Assembly: GCA_021818865.1 (NCBI GenBank)
Contig: JAKASX010000006.1
Coordinates: 1-64,000, forward strand
Reading direction: 5' to 3'
DNA from: Acidobacteriota bacterium
Lineage (GTDB): Bacteria; Acidobacteriota; Terriglobia; Acidiferrales; UBA7541
DNA: 64,000 bases
The notes beneath the pieces were generated by a model. The model saw only the letters and a list, made by a program, of their open reading frames with translations, made no database searches and was not told where the DNA came from. Within the stretch, counting starts at the first letter, position 1; each line of letters opens with the position of its first letter. The position numbers were made by a program, and so were the translations under genes. Below, in pieces: positions 54,177 through 63,300 of the stretch.

Positions 54177-56072
54177 CTATTCGTGCTCCGCACGGGGGCG
54201 CAGAATGTGCGCGTCCAGGTAATCGGGAACGTTCGGTTCGCGCACCAGATGCGGGTAACGCGGACCGCCGTGGTAATCCACTTCGCAATTCTTCAAATAG
54301 TTGTCGTTTTCCACCAGGAGGTCGATGGGCTTCGTGCTGGTGGAGCTTTCCTCGATCGCCTGATTCAGAACCTCGGGCGAGTAGGCGCGGCCGTCGACGG
54401 CGATGATTTTCATCCCGGGACTGACGCCGGCCTTGAACGCGGGACCGTTCCAGATGGAATCGAAGACGCTGCCGTCGCCGGAAGCCGTCAGGCCGATCGA
54501 ATAAGCGGCGTCGACCATGCCGCGGAAGAATTTGCGACCACCCCCGGACGGGTTGCTGTTGTAGATGACTTTCCAGCCGCTCGCTTCGAGGCCGCCGACG
54601 GGAGCGTTGGGCGAAACCGAATTCAGACGCTCGTGGAAGAAGTGAGCCCAATCGTAGGGAACGATCTGGTTGAGCGCGTCGACGAGCTGATCGAACGAAT
54701 AGGGCTTGAGTTGCGGGCCATCGTTCGCGCCGCCGTAGAAGAGATGGCAGAAATCGTCGAAATTCTTCTTGCCGTGGCTTTCGCGGTCGATGATCGTCGC
54801 CACTTCGAGCCAGAGCAGATCGCCTTCCTGGTAGTAGTCGGAGCCGCGGCGCCAGTTCATCCAGCCGCCGAAGCCGAACATACCGGGAACAGCGTTGGCC
54901 GTATCCTGCAATGGGCGCCAGGTGCGGCCGGGACGGCCGGGGCCGAGCGAAGCGGCGATGGAAGCGAAATACTGATGGAATTCTTTGTTGGTCCACAAAC
55001 CACTGCGGGCGGCGAGAACGTGGCCGAGGTAATCGGTGAGGCCTTCGTAAACCCAGAGGAGATTGGTTTCCTCGGGAACTTCGTAATAGGGCGTGCTGAG
55101 CGTATTGGGACGGCGGAATTTGCCGTTCCAGGAGTGAACGAATTCGTGCGGGAGGATGCTGCCGACGACGTAGGCGGCGTTGGGGGAAAGCAGCGTGTTC
55201 AAGGGTAGGCGGCTGTCGTCGCATTCATGATGCTCGAGGCCGAAATGGGCCACGTAGTCGCTGAGCGTGAGCAGGAAGTGGTAATCGCGATAATGGCGCG
55301 CGCCGAAAAGCTTGCCCGATTCCGCGACTAGGTTCGTCATGTCCTTTTGCACTTGCGGGCTCATGTTGAGCGCTTCGGGCGTATCGGCGACGATGTCGAT
55401 TTCGTGATGGATCGGCTCGCCGGGAGGGGTGAGGTTGATGGCGCGGTAATACTGGCCAGCGATCACGGGCGAATCCACCAGGCGATTGAGAGCGACGGGC
55501 TTGAACGCGATCGTATTGCCCTGCTCGCTTTCGACGGGAAGCGGCGTGCCGTATTTCCAGCCGTCGGGAAGAACGAGCGTGGCGTGGAAGGTCTGGTCCT
55601 CGGCGCGAACGCCGGCGAGATAGAGAAGATTCTGGTTCCAGCTGACCACCACCAATTTGTCGGTGGCGGAAACGCCGGCGGTGTAATGGCCGCCGAAGCC
55701 GCTCGGCTCGAGGTAATCGAAATGGACGTGAAGCTGGCTGACGCCCTCGGGGACGGTCAGATGGAACGTGTAAACGTCGAGCAGATCGCGGACCCACGGG
55801 ATGCGCTTGCCGTTCCCGTAGAATTGCAGGCCGGCGACGTTGGCGATGGGCCCGTCGGGCTGGTGCTCGCCGGGAATCCATTTGGGGTAATAGAGGGTGA
55901 GCGGGCCGGGTTTGACCGGAATCAACATATTCGTGCGAATGATTCGATCGGGCGCATGGGTGGCGTCCACGGTGAGTTGAATCGTGGAACGCGTCTGCGC
56001 GAGCAGCGGGGTGGCTGCCAGCAGGAGAAGAGCCGCCAAGCATAGAGACACGCGATTGCGCAATCGCAACAT
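54177..56072 (-). CDS. M61 family metallopeptidase with PDZ domain
   Basis: The start is ATG 56072 (MLRLRNRVSLCLAALLLLAATPLLAQ), with a classical signal peptide; the upstream extension is not conserved. The protein is 631 residues: an N-terminal beta domain, the catalytic domain with HEXXH as PHEFVHSWN and the glutamate zinc ligand in WVYEGLTDYLG, and a C-terminal PDZ domain (about 505-590: GPAFKAGVSPGMKIIAVDGRAY). M61 enzymes are glycyl/alanyl-type aminopeptidases, and PDZ domains bind peptide tails. It is likely periplasmic or secreted. The promoter at 56148-56177 is recognisable. Confidence 0.9.
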   Translation of the reverse strand: MLRLRNRVSLCLAALLLLAATPLLAQTRSTIQLTVDATHAPDRIIRTNMLIPVKPGPLTLYYPKWIPGEHQPDGPIANVAGLQFYGNGKRIPWVRDLLDVYTFHLTVPEGVSQLHVHFDYLEPSGFGGHYTAGVSATDKLVVVSWNQNLLYLAGVRAEDQTFHATLVLPDGWKYGTPLPVESEQGNTIAFKPVALNRLVDSPVIAGQYYRAINLTPPGEPIHHEIDIVADTPEALNMSPQVQKDMTNLVAESGKLFGARHYRDYHFLLTLSDYVAHFGLEHHECDDSRLPLNTLLSPNAAYVVGSILPHEFVHSWNGKFRRPNTLSTPYYEVPEETNLLWVYEGLTDYLGHVLAARSGLWTNKEFHQYFASIAASLGPGRPGRTWRPLQDTANAVPGMFGFGGWMNWRRGSDYYQEGDLLWLEVATIIDRESHGKKNFDDFCHLFYGGANDGPQLKPYSFDQLVDALNQIVPYDWAHFFHERLNSVSPNAPVGGLEASGWKVIYNSNPSGGGRKFFRGMVDAAYSIGLTASGDGSVFDSIWNGPAFKAGVSPGMKIIAVDGRAYSPEVLNQAIEESSTSTKPIDLLVENDNYLKNCEVDYHGGPRYPHLVREPNVPDYLDAHILRPRAEHE

Positions 56073-56147
56073 TCCGTCCTCCTCGTTCTCGTTCGGCCGG
56101 TGGTTGGGCGCCGAAAGCGGCTGCAAAACCGCCCCCTAGCCCGCCCG

Positions 56148-56177
56148 ATGTTATGCTCCGCGAAAAGAGTAAGTCAA
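56148..56177 (-). promoter_or_regulatory. M61 peptidase promoter
   Basis: On the minus strand TTGACT (56172-56177) and TAACAT (56148-56153) are 18 bp apart, about 75 bases before the start. It is the best promoter in the 144-bp gap between this gene and the kinase downstream stop. Confidence 0.55.
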
Positions 56178-56216
56178 CGGCGGATGGCGCCAAGCGGCGG
56201 ATGGGGCTCAGGAGGA

Positions 56217-59018
56217 CTACGGGGCTGGGCGAATGCTGGCGGCCAGACCTTTCGTCCAGTTGAGGATGACGCGAAGTTCGGTGGGGGCGGAAGCTTCGGT
56301 CAGGCTCTTGATGAAGAAGAAATGTTTGCCGTCGGGCGTGGCATCGAAGTCGTGGCCTGAACTGAAATAATTATCCTGGAACAGCACATGGGGAGTTCCG
56401 GCGGAAAACGTGGGGCTGGTTTGAACCGGCACGGCCATCAGCTCGCCCGCATTGCGATAAAAAATTTCGTGGTCGTCCCTCGGCCAGACCGGCCGCATTC
56501 CGCCTCCGCTTGAAATCTGCCATTTCCCGCCCGTGGCTGCGGCCGGTTGAACGTAAATTTCCGCGCGGCCGGATTCGTTGGATTCGTAGGCGATCCAGCG
56601 GCCGCCAGACGAGAACTGGGCGAACCATTCCGTGGCCGGTGTGCGGAGAAAAACGCGAGGCTTGCCGAGCGGATCGAGCGGCAGGAGGAAAATATCGGCG
56701 CCCGTGGTTGGGTCGTCCTGAAAAAAAGCCATGGTGCGACCATCCGGCGAAAACGAAGAAACGACCGACCAAACGGGCGGGCGGAAAAGCAGGCGTTCCT
56801 GGCCGCTGCCGTCGGCCGCTTTTTCATAGATGCCCCAGTGGCCGTTGCGGAGCGACGTGTAGGCGATGTCCTTGCCGTCGGCGGTCCAGATGGGGTCGCG
56901 ATTGTCGTCCTGGAAGGTGAGACGGGTAAGCGTTTTGGTGGCCAGATCGAAAGCCCAGATGCTCCAGAGTGATCCTTCGATGGTGAGGGCCAGGTGTTTG
57001 CCGTCGGGAGAGAGATCCAGGTCTTCGTAGGGGCGCGGCGACGTGGAAATCACCTGCGCGTTGCCCGTGCGGTCGGTTTCCACAATTTCGCGCTCGGGGT
57101 GCGCCTCGCTTCCCGGCGCGTAGACGAACATGCCGCTTTCCGACACGGCGAATTGATTGAACGTGCCGCCTTCGTTATCGGCAACGCCGCTGATGAGCGG
57201 GACGGCAGGACCAGCGAGATGGAGGCTTTTCGCGTCGAATGGAGCGCCCCAGAGCGTGCCCTCGCGGCCAAAGACGAGATAACCGGGCGGGACGTATTTG
57301 GGATTGGTGGCGTCCTGGAGGAGGATTTTCAGCTTTCGCGTTTTGAGCGAAAGGACAGCGACGTTCGATTGCTGGCCGCCGAATCCATTGGAGACCGCAA
57401 CCAGAAGCGACTTTCCGCCGGGCAAGGGGCTCGGCTGGCCGATGGCGACGGCGCCGGTGCTCGCTTTCGGCGAAATGATTTGCCGGCAATCACCGCCGTC
57501 CCCGGGAACGTTCATCAATGCGCCAAAGCTTCCGGAAAAATAGATCGTGCCGTCGGGAGCCCAAGTGCCGCCGTCGTTTCCGGGAGTGCCCGAGCAAAGG
57601 ACCTGCGGGACTCCGCCGGCGAGGGAAATTTTTTCGAGTTTGCCGTTGGCAAAATAGCCGAGCCATTGGCCGTCGGGCGAAAAAAACGGTGAGTGAGCGC
57701 CCTCGGTGCCGGGAACCAGCCGAGCGCTGAAATCGCCGAGATCGCGGATCCAAATATGCGACGAGCCATCCACGCTGCCGGTGACGTAGGCAATCTGGCG
57801 GCCGCTAGGAGCGATGGCGATGCTCGATAGATCGTTGAGGAATGGATGACTGCGTGGAATTTGGATGCTGAGGGCGACGGACGTGGTGGGAGCCGAGGGC
57901 TTTTGCGTGGCAAACCAAGCCGCCGCGACGATCGCAGCTCCCGCGACCAGGCCGACAAAGCTCCAAACCAGCGCGCCGCGCCCACGCGCGACTGGCGCGG
58001 CAACAGCTTGCATTGCCGACGCGGAGGATTCGGGCTCGGCGTGGCCGGCGATGGTTTCTTCGATGGCGATGCGTGCTTCGCCGATGTCGCGCAGGCGCTG
58101 CTTGGGGTCTTTTTTCAGGCAGCGGGCGAGCAGATTGCGAATCGCGCGTGGCGTCGTTTCCGGCAGCGCCGACCAATCCGGCTCTTTCATCACCACCGCG
58201 GCGAGAATGTCGGTAGCCGTTTCGCCGTCAAACGCGGCACGGCCCGCGAGCATTTCGTAGAGCACGCAGCCGAACGCCCAAATATCAGCGCGGCGATCCA
58301 CCGGCTTGCCTTTGGCTTGTTCGGGCGCCATGTAGGCGGCGGTGCCGAGGATGACGCCGGCTTGCGTGGCCAGATGGCTGAGCGTGGGCGAGGTGGAAGG
58401 ATCGGCAGCGAGGGTTTCACCGGCGAGCGCTTTCGCCAAGCCGAAATCGAGGATTTTCACCAAGCCATCCGGCGTGATTTTTACGTTGGCGGGTTTCAGG
58501 TCGCGATGAACAACCCCGCGTTCATGGGCGTATTCGAGGCCCTCGGCGACTTGATTGGCGATGGGCAGCGCTTCGTCGGGCGGGATTCCGTTTCCAATTG
58601 TAGGGCCGGGTTTGAAACGCGCGTTTTGCGTCCCGGACGTGCTTACGGGACCTGCCCCAACGGAACCTGAAACTCGTCCAGTGCCGGTTTTCGAAACTGC
58701 GGCCGCGCCGGCGATGCGTTCGGCGAGGGTTTGTCCCTCGACGAGTTCCATAACGAGTGCACGGGCAGGGGTGCCCGTGCCACTGGAATCCTCGAAGCCA
58801 TAGATGGCTGCGATATTGGGGTGGTTGAGCGATGCGAGGAGCTTGGCTTCGCGCTCGAAACGCGCAAGGCGGTCGGCGTCCGAGGCGAAGGCTTCGGGCA
58901 AAACTTTCAGCGCGACTTCGCGGCCGAGCCGCGTATCGCGCGCGCGATACACTTCGCCCATTCCGCCCGCGCCTATCGCGCCTACGATTTCGTAAGCTCC
59001 GATCTTGGTCCCTGGCAT
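56217..59018 (-). CDS. Ser/Thr protein kinase with C-terminal PD40 propeller
   Basis: The ATG at 59018 follows a TTG; 933 residues. A PknB-type kinase domain has GAIGAGGMGEVYRARD (glycine loop), a VALKVL Lys, HRDLKPANVKI (about 171-181), DFGLAKAL and GTAAYMAPEQAKGKP. A TM helix near residue 350-375 (SFVGLVAGAAIVAAAWF) is followed by repeats of TolB/PD40 blades to the C-terminus. The kinase is cytoplasmic and the propeller exported, a sensor-kinase plan common in Acidobacteriota. Its N-lobe carries a long extra segment at residues 104-144 derived from a palindromic repeat. It follows a tiny ORF and the paralogous kinase at 59122. Confidence 0.9.
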   Translation of the reverse strand: MPGTKIGAYEIVGAIGAGGMGEVYRARDTRLGREVALKVLPEAFASDADRLARFEREAKLLASLNHPNIAAIYGFEDSSGTGTPARALVMELVEGQTLAERIAGAAAVSKTGTGRVSGSVGAGPVSTSGTQNARFKPGPTIGNGIPPDEALPIANQVAEGLEYAHERGVVHRDLKPANVKITPDGLVKILDFGLAKALAGETLAADPSTSPTLSHLATQAGVILGTAAYMAPEQAKGKPVDRRADIWAFGCVLYEMLAGRAAFDGETATDILAAVVMKEPDWSALPETTPRAIRNLLARCLKKDPKQRLRDIGEARIAIEETIAGHAEPESSASAMQAVAAPVARGRGALVWSFVGLVAGAAIVAAAWFATQKPSAPTTSVALSIQIPRSHPFLNDLSSIAIAPSGRQIAYVTGSVDGSSHIWIRDLGDFSARLVPGTEGAHSPFFSPDGQWLGYFANGKLEKISLAGGVPQVLCSGTPGNDGGTWAPDGTIYFSGSFGALMNVPGDGGDCRQIISPKASTGAVAIGQPSPLPGGKSLLVAVSNGFGGQQSNVAVLSLKTRKLKILLQDATNPKYVPPGYLVFGREGTLWGAPFDAKSLHLAGPAVPLISGVADNEGGTFNQFAVSESGMFVYAPGSEAHPEREIVETDRTGNAQVISTSPRPYEDLDLSPDGKHLALTIEGSLWSIWAFDLATKTLTRLTFQDDNRDPIWTADGKDIAYTSLRNGHWGIYEKAADGSGQERLLFRPPVWSVVSSFSPDGRTMAFFQDDPTTGADIFLLPLDPLGKPRVFLRTPATEWFAQFSSGGRWIAYESNESGRAEIYVQPAAATGGKWQISSGGGMRPVWPRDDHEIFYRNAGELMAVPVQTSPTFSAGTPHVLFQDNYFSSGHDFDATPDGKHFFFIKSLTEASAPTELRVILNWTKGLAASIRPAP
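58587..58709. repeat. palindromic repeat carried in frame inside the kinase gene
   Basis: Relative to its paralogue and to the usual VEGxTLAERI...PLDEALPIA spacing, the kinase at 56217 has about 40 extra residues (AAAVSKTGTGRVSGSV... to ...KPGPTIGNG). The DNA shows nested palindromes: GTTTGAAAC (58610-58618), GTCCCG...CGGGAC (58630-58651) and GTTTTCGAAAC (58687-58697). The composition and symmetry are those of an interspersed repeat that remained open in frame. Confidence 0.6.
58759..58780. repeat. short hairpin repeat in the kinase coding region
   Basis: GCACGGGCA-GGGG-TGCCCGTGC (9-bp perfect arms, 4-base loop) encodes the unusual GTGTPAR segment (residues about 80-87) just before the hinge. 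It looks like a second, shorter repeat insertion 50 bp from the first. Confidence 0.5.
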
Positions 59019-59119
59019 CAAGGCTCGCCCTCGCCCGCGCCGGCAATACGCCTGGAGATTCCGCCGGCGCCAATCGCCGCTGCGACTCCGTTGGGATGCG
59101 CGTGAATACGCGTCTTCAT
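59018..59119 (-). CDS. possible 33-residue ORF between two kinases
   Basis: ATG 59119 lies 2 bp after the stop of the upstream kinase, with GGAG about 10 bases before it. The frame MKTRIHAHPNGVAAAIGAGG... ends in a TGA that overlaps the ATG of the next kinase (TGATG). The AAIGAGGISRRI stretch resembles a degenerate kinase glycine loop. It may be a leader or coupling ORF, a relic of a duplicated kinase start, or chance. Confidence 0.25.
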   Translation of the reverse strand: MKTRIHAHPNGVAAAIGAGGISRRIAGAGEGEP

Positions 59120-59121
59120 CG

Positions 59122-61707
59122 TTATCGCGCTCCGCGGATAAGACAGAGCTGAGACATGTTTAATGCGTAAGCGTAGGCGTATGCCGTTTCCTTGCCGGAA
59201 AGGGTGACGTCGAAAACCTGAACCACACCGGTGCGGTCCGCTGGCGCCAGATGGAGCACAGGGGTGCGGCGGCCGGTGAAGAGATCGACGCGTTCGATTT
59301 CGGCGGGCACCTGGGAAGCGCCGAAGACAAGCACAGATTGCCCGTCTCCGCTAAAGCGGATTACCGTGTCATCCGGCCCCAGGCCGGGTACTACGCGGCC
59401 CGGTCCACCGGCGACGGGGTAAACCCAGTACTTTCCCCCAGCGCCTCCAACCAAAATAGCTTTTGCGTCAGGCGAAACGAAACCGTCGTCGGTGCCCGGC
59501 GGAGTGATGGGAACGGGCACGCCACCGCCGATTGGCTGGACATAACAGCGTTGAGGTTGCCCCTTCGCATTGCCGCAGGCGAGCACGCGCTTGCCGTCGG
59601 GAAAAAACGCGGCGGATTGGTAATCCACAATTCGCCCCGCGTCGAGAACGCGTTTCTCGCCGGCACCCGTGGGATAGAGTACGAGCTGCGCCGGGGGACC
59701 GGGAACGATCGAGAGCGCCCAGCCGCCGTCGGGAGAAAGCCCCTCGGCAATTCCTTCGCCCAAACGAACGGCGGGCGACCCGTCCGTCTTGCGCAATAGG
59801 AGCGCGTAATTGGGTCCGGCGGCTTCGCTGGTATCGCTGAAGAGCAGCCATTGACCGTCGGCGGAGATATGCGGGTGATAGGAAGAATCCAGCCAGGAAA
59901 GATCGCGTTCCGTGCTCGCTCCGGGGGCCATGGCCATCAAGCGGTACTGGTAGGCGTCTTCGGTGGCGAGCAGGTTGCCCTGGCTGTTGGCGTCAAGGAC
60001 GAACAGACTCCCCGGGCTGGCCGCCACTTCACGCGTTTTTCCCGAGAGCGAGGCAAAGTCAATGGCGTCGTTGGCTCCAGCCACGCAGCAGGAGGAAAAG
60101 TAAAGCCCATTGCCGCTTTTGGCCCAAGCCAATCCCTCGAGGGACTGATAGTTCGAGGACGAGAATTGGGCGCGGCCGTCAAGATTCACAGTAACCAGTT
60201 TTCCGCGGTCGTCGTAGCGGAAGGGATGGTCGAAAAAGGCGATCCTGTTGCCGAGCGGGGAGAATCGGAGATCGCTCAGATAGCCGGCCGTCCGGTAGAG
60301 CACCTTGCCGATCGGATACTCGAGCCGGTTTTCGCCGTTTACATCGCGGATGACCGCGAGTTGGGAGCCGTCGGGTGACCAATCGGCATCCTGTACGTTT
60401 TGCAGAATCTCTCGCGGAGCTCCTCCGCCCAGATTCATGGTCGCCAGCGTTCCCGTGAAAATCCGGTTGGCGACGAATCGGGCGCCGGTCAACACGGCGA
60501 GTTGTCCCTGGGAAGAAATCGAAAGCAGCGCGGTATCGGGAGGGCCGAACGGCTGCGGCGCGGGATAATCGGGCTGACGGAGAAAAAGCTGAGGACTGTT
60601 TCCTTCGGTTGCGGCGCTGAAAACGACGGTCTTTCCATCCTGCGCGAATCGCGCGTTGAAGATTGCTCCGGGCTGAAAACTGATGGGAAGAAAAGCGGGA
60701 GGGTGAGCGCCGACAGGGCCCGCGAAGTGTCGCCCGGCGAAAAAGGCGGCCACGGCAATCACCAGCGCCGCTGCCGCTAGGGGCAGAAGCCATTTGCGTC
60801 GGGGCGAACGGATGGCGGCCATGGCGGGCGCGCTCGTTGCGGAAGAGCCAGAGAGCGATTCCAGATGGAAAGCCAGATCGCGCGCCGATTGGAAACGCTC
60901 GGCCGGATTCTTTTCCAGGCAATGCCGCACGATGCGGTCGACGCCGGCCGGAATCTTCTTCCCTTCGCCCGAGAGTTCCGGCGGATCTTCCTTCAGAATC
61001 GCCGCCATCGTGTCAGCCGAGGAGTCTTTCTCGAACGGCCGCTGGCCGGAAAGCATTTCATACAAGACCGCACCGAGTGAAAAGATGTCCGACCGCGCAT
61101 CGGCCGGCTTGCCGCGCACCTGCTCGGGAGACATGTAGCCGACCGTGCCCAGCACCACGCCCGGTTCGGTCGCGCCGGCGGCCGTCAGCGTGGCGCCCTG
61201 CGTTTCGCCTGATGCCCGAGCTTGCTTTTCCGTCAGCTTCGCCAGGCCGAAATCGAGAATCTTTACTCGCCCGTCCGTCGTCAGGAAAATGTTTGCCGGC
61301 TTCAGATCCCGGTGAACGATGTCTTTTTCGTGCGCGGCGGCGACGCCGTGCGCTGCCTGTACGGCGATTTCGATCGCCTTGCGCGACGCGAGCGGGCCTT
61401 CTTGCAAACGCTGGCGAAGCGTTTCGCCCTCGAGCAGTTCGGTGACGAGAAACGGCGCGCCATCGTGGGTGCCGATATCGTAGACAGCCAGAATGTTCGG
61501 ATGGTTCAGCGCGGCGACCGCGCGGGCTTCCTGCTCGAAGCGGCGCAACCGTTCGGGATCGGAGGCAAAGGATGCCGGCAGGATCTTGATGGCGACCTCG
61601 CGGCCGAGCCGCGTATCGCGCGCGCGGTAAACTTCACCCATTCCGCCGGCGCCGATGGGCGCAACGACCTCATACGGTCCGAGCTTTGTCCCCGACGCCA
61701 ACGCCAT
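59122..61707 (-). CDS. Ser/Thr protein kinase with C-terminal PD40 propeller (paralogue)
   Basis: The start is ATG 61707 (MALASGTKLGPYEVV), giving 861 residues; upstream Mets at 61719 and 61779 are alternatives. Motifs are PIGAGGMGEVYRARD, VAIKILPAS, HRDLKPANIFL (about 137-147), DFGLAKL, GTVGYMSPEQVRGKP and SDIFSLGAVLYEML. A TM helix RRKWLLPLAAAALVIAVAAFF (about 305-330) precedes an extracytoplasmic propeller with many PDG/SPDG-type blades. It is a tandem paralogue of the next kinase and lacks the repeat insertion that gene carries, so it is a useful reference for that insertion. Confidence 0.9.
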   Translation of the reverse strand: MALASGTKLGPYEVVAPIGAGGMGEVYRARDTRLGREVAIKILPASFASDPERLRRFEQEARAVAALNHPNILAVYDIGTHDGAPFLVTELLEGETLRQRLQEGPLASRKAIEIAVQAAHGVAAAHEKDIVHRDLKPANIFLTTDGRVKILDFGLAKLTEKQARASGETQGATLTAAGATEPGVVLGTVGYMSPEQVRGKPADARSDIFSLGAVLYEMLSGQRPFEKDSSADTMAAILKEDPPELSGEGKKIPAGVDRIVRHCLEKNPAERFQSARDLAFHLESLSGSSATSAPAMAAIRSPRRKWLLPLAAAALVIAVAAFFAGRHFAGPVGAHPPAFLPISFQPGAIFNARFAQDGKTVVFSAATEGNSPQLFLRQPDYPAPQPFGPPDTALLSISSQGQLAVLTGARFVANRIFTGTLATMNLGGGAPREILQNVQDADWSPDGSQLAVIRDVNGENRLEYPIGKVLYRTAGYLSDLRFSPLGNRIAFFDHPFRYDDRGKLVTVNLDGRAQFSSSNYQSLEGLAWAKSGNGLYFSSCCVAGANDAIDFASLSGKTREVAASPGSLFVLDANSQGNLLATEDAYQYRLMAMAPGASTERDLSWLDSSYHPHISADGQWLLFSDTSEAAGPNYALLLRKTDGSPAVRLGEGIAEGLSPDGGWALSIVPGPPAQLVLYPTGAGEKRVLDAGRIVDYQSAAFFPDGKRVLACGNAKGQPQRCYVQPIGGGVPVPITPPGTDDGFVSPDAKAILVGGAGGKYWVYPVAGGPGRVVPGLGPDDTVIRFSGDGQSVLVFGASQVPAEIERVDLFTGRRTPVLHLAPADRTGVVQVFDVTLSGKETAYAYAYALNMSQLCLIRGAR

Positions 61708-61820
61708 CGTGCCGCGCATTATACAACTGTTGGCGCCGGGCGCCGCGGGAGGCGGAGGGGCGAGCGCCGCAGTAGTCATTTGGCGGGCGATGTGGTATCA
61801 ACTGCCGAGTTCCTTTGCCG

Positions 61821-61973
61821 ATGCGCAGCGAATACGACCGGATTGCGGGTCAAAGCGCCGAGCGGCTGGTGGCGCTGAGCGACGGCATCTTCGCCGTGGC
61901 GATGACGCTGCTCGTGCTAGGGCTGCGGCTGCCGGTTGCGCGCGCGATTTCAAGTGAGGGCGAGGCGAAGTAG
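61821..61973 (+). pseudogene. truncated TMEM175/DUF1211 channel gene
   Basis: A 50-codon frame from ATG 61821 to TAG 61971-61973 reads RLVALSDGIFAVAMTLLVLGL, the first-TM filter motif (FSDG-FAIA-TLLVL type) of the TMEM175 K+ channel family, followed by PVARAISSEGEAK and a stop. Full members are about 200 residues with two repeats of six TM helices. The match stops after the first helix and no later fragment is seen downstream, so this is a decayed or truncated gene. It is divergent from the kinase and convergent with the next gene on the minus strand. Confidence 0.6.
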
Positions 61974-62055
61974 ACGCTTCTGCCTTACAGGCGTTTCGCG
62001 CGGGCTTCCGAAGCGAGCGTCGCAGGTGGATTCTCTTTCGCTGTCGACCAGAGGT

Positions 62056-63228
62056 TCAGTGCGACCAGCGGATGCGGTCGCCGGCAACCAGAGCCAATTG
62101 TGGAACCGAGGGGCTTCCCGGGCGGAATTTCACGGGATAGAGCCGGCCGCGGAAACGGCGCTCGATGCGGAGGGTTCTCAGCGCCTTCGAACGCTCGTCT
62201 GGCGTGAGGGTATTGAGCAGGGTCTGGATGGTCGTGCCGACGGGGAAATATTGGCGCTTGTCGTTCACGCGGACGTTGAGTTCGGCGCTGGCGGAAACCA
62301 TACCGGTAAACGTGGCGCAGCGGACGCCGGTTGTTGCGAGTTGGCGGCAGGGAATTTCGAGATTTTTTTCGACTGCGTGCGTGACGCGGGCCATTTCGCC
62401 CGGGTCGCGCGTGGCCACGAGAAGCGCTTTGCGGCGCACGTTGGGCGGAACGTAGAGCGTAAGGACGAAAAGATCGAGCGCGCCCATGCCGTGGAAGCGG
62501 CGCGCGAGCGAGGTGTCGGAAAATTCGGCGCCGGCGCGCGCGGGTAGGCCTTTGCTGCGCCAGACGCGGCGCAGATCGAGCGAGAGCAGGCCACCGCGGC
62601 CGCGGACCACCCGATAGTAGGTTTTACGCTCGCCCCAATAATTGGCGACGGTTTCCGGACCAAGGGGATTGTGAAAAATCGAGCGCTCGATGAAAAGGCG
62701 CATGCCCGGCCGCAGCGCCATGAAGCCTCGATAATCGAGCAAATAGCGGAAAAAGTTGGCCAGGAGGACGGGAGTTGGGATGCTCTCGGCTGTCCAATTC
62801 TCGGCTTTCAGATAGGCCTTGGGCGTGAGGCAGCCACGGGCCTGAAGCTGATAGAGCCGGTCGAGAAACGCGCTCCAATCCGATTGCGCGTGAACCGCGG
62901 CGCCGCGGTACCAGGCCGCCGGAGTGGGGACTTCGGCGACCCAGTCGGCGGATTTCCCCTGGCGGTGGTGTTCGAGTGAAAATAGGCGACCCTCGATGGA
63001 GCAGCTCGAGGCGACCGCTCGGGCACGGCCGCCTCCCAAATTGCCCAGAGAAATGCGGGAACTCAGTGCGCCGTTGGGCGGTGCGGAAAAATCGGGCGGC
63101 AGCAGGAAACTTCGAGCCAGACGATAGCTGCCGACAGGACGGCGCGCGGCGCAGCCGAGCGACAGTGAAACCGCCGCGAACAGAAAGGACAGGAACGCAC
63201 GGCGTGAAAAGGCAAGGCTGAATCGCAT
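62056..63228 (-). CDS. exported protein of unknown function, Tat-like lipoprotein signal
   Basis: Not recognised. The start is taken as ATG 63228 (MRFSLAFSRRAFLSF); a GTG 9 bp upstream is possible. The first 30 residues combine a twin-arginine SRRAFL motif with a hydrophobic stretch and SLGC, so the protein may be a Tat-exported lipoprotein, though the lipobox is not ideal. Of 390 residues, the middle contains RPVGSYRLARSFLLPPDF and LPARAGAEFSDTSLARRFHG. A C-terminal beta-rich block VNDKRQYFPVGTTIQTLLNTLTPDERSKA follows, like a small grasp-type domain. No neighbour hints at its role; downstream is the channel remnant. Confidence 0.6.
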   Translation of the reverse strand: MRFSLAFSRRAFLSFLFAAVSLSLGCAARRPVGSYRLARSFLLPPDFSAPPNGALSSRISLGNLGGGRARAVASSCSIEGRLFSLEHHRQGKSADWVAEVPTPAAWYRGAAVHAQSDWSAFLDRLYQLQARGCLTPKAYLKAENWTAESIPTPVLLANFFRYLLDYRGFMALRPGMRLFIERSIFHNPLGPETVANYWGERKTYYRVVRGRGGLLSLDLRRVWRSKGLPARAGAEFSDTSLARRFHGMGALDLFVLTLYVPPNVRRKALLVATRDPGEMARVTHAVEKNLEIPCRQLATTGVRCATFTGMVSASAELNVRVNDKRQYFPVGTTIQTLLNTLTPDERSKALRTLRIERRFRGRLYPVKFRPGSPSVPQLALVAGDRIRWSH

Positions 63229-63300
63229 GTCCACCACGCAAGGTGAGTGTACACCTGGATGGGGCTCGGGGGCGTGTGGGGGCCATGCGATACGGGGCGG

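Noticed and set aside
61718-61723. Perfect TATAAT 10 bases before the second kinase
   Set aside because: No -35 or extended -10 is visible and the transcript would have almost no leader; it overlaps an alternative ATG, so it could be chance.
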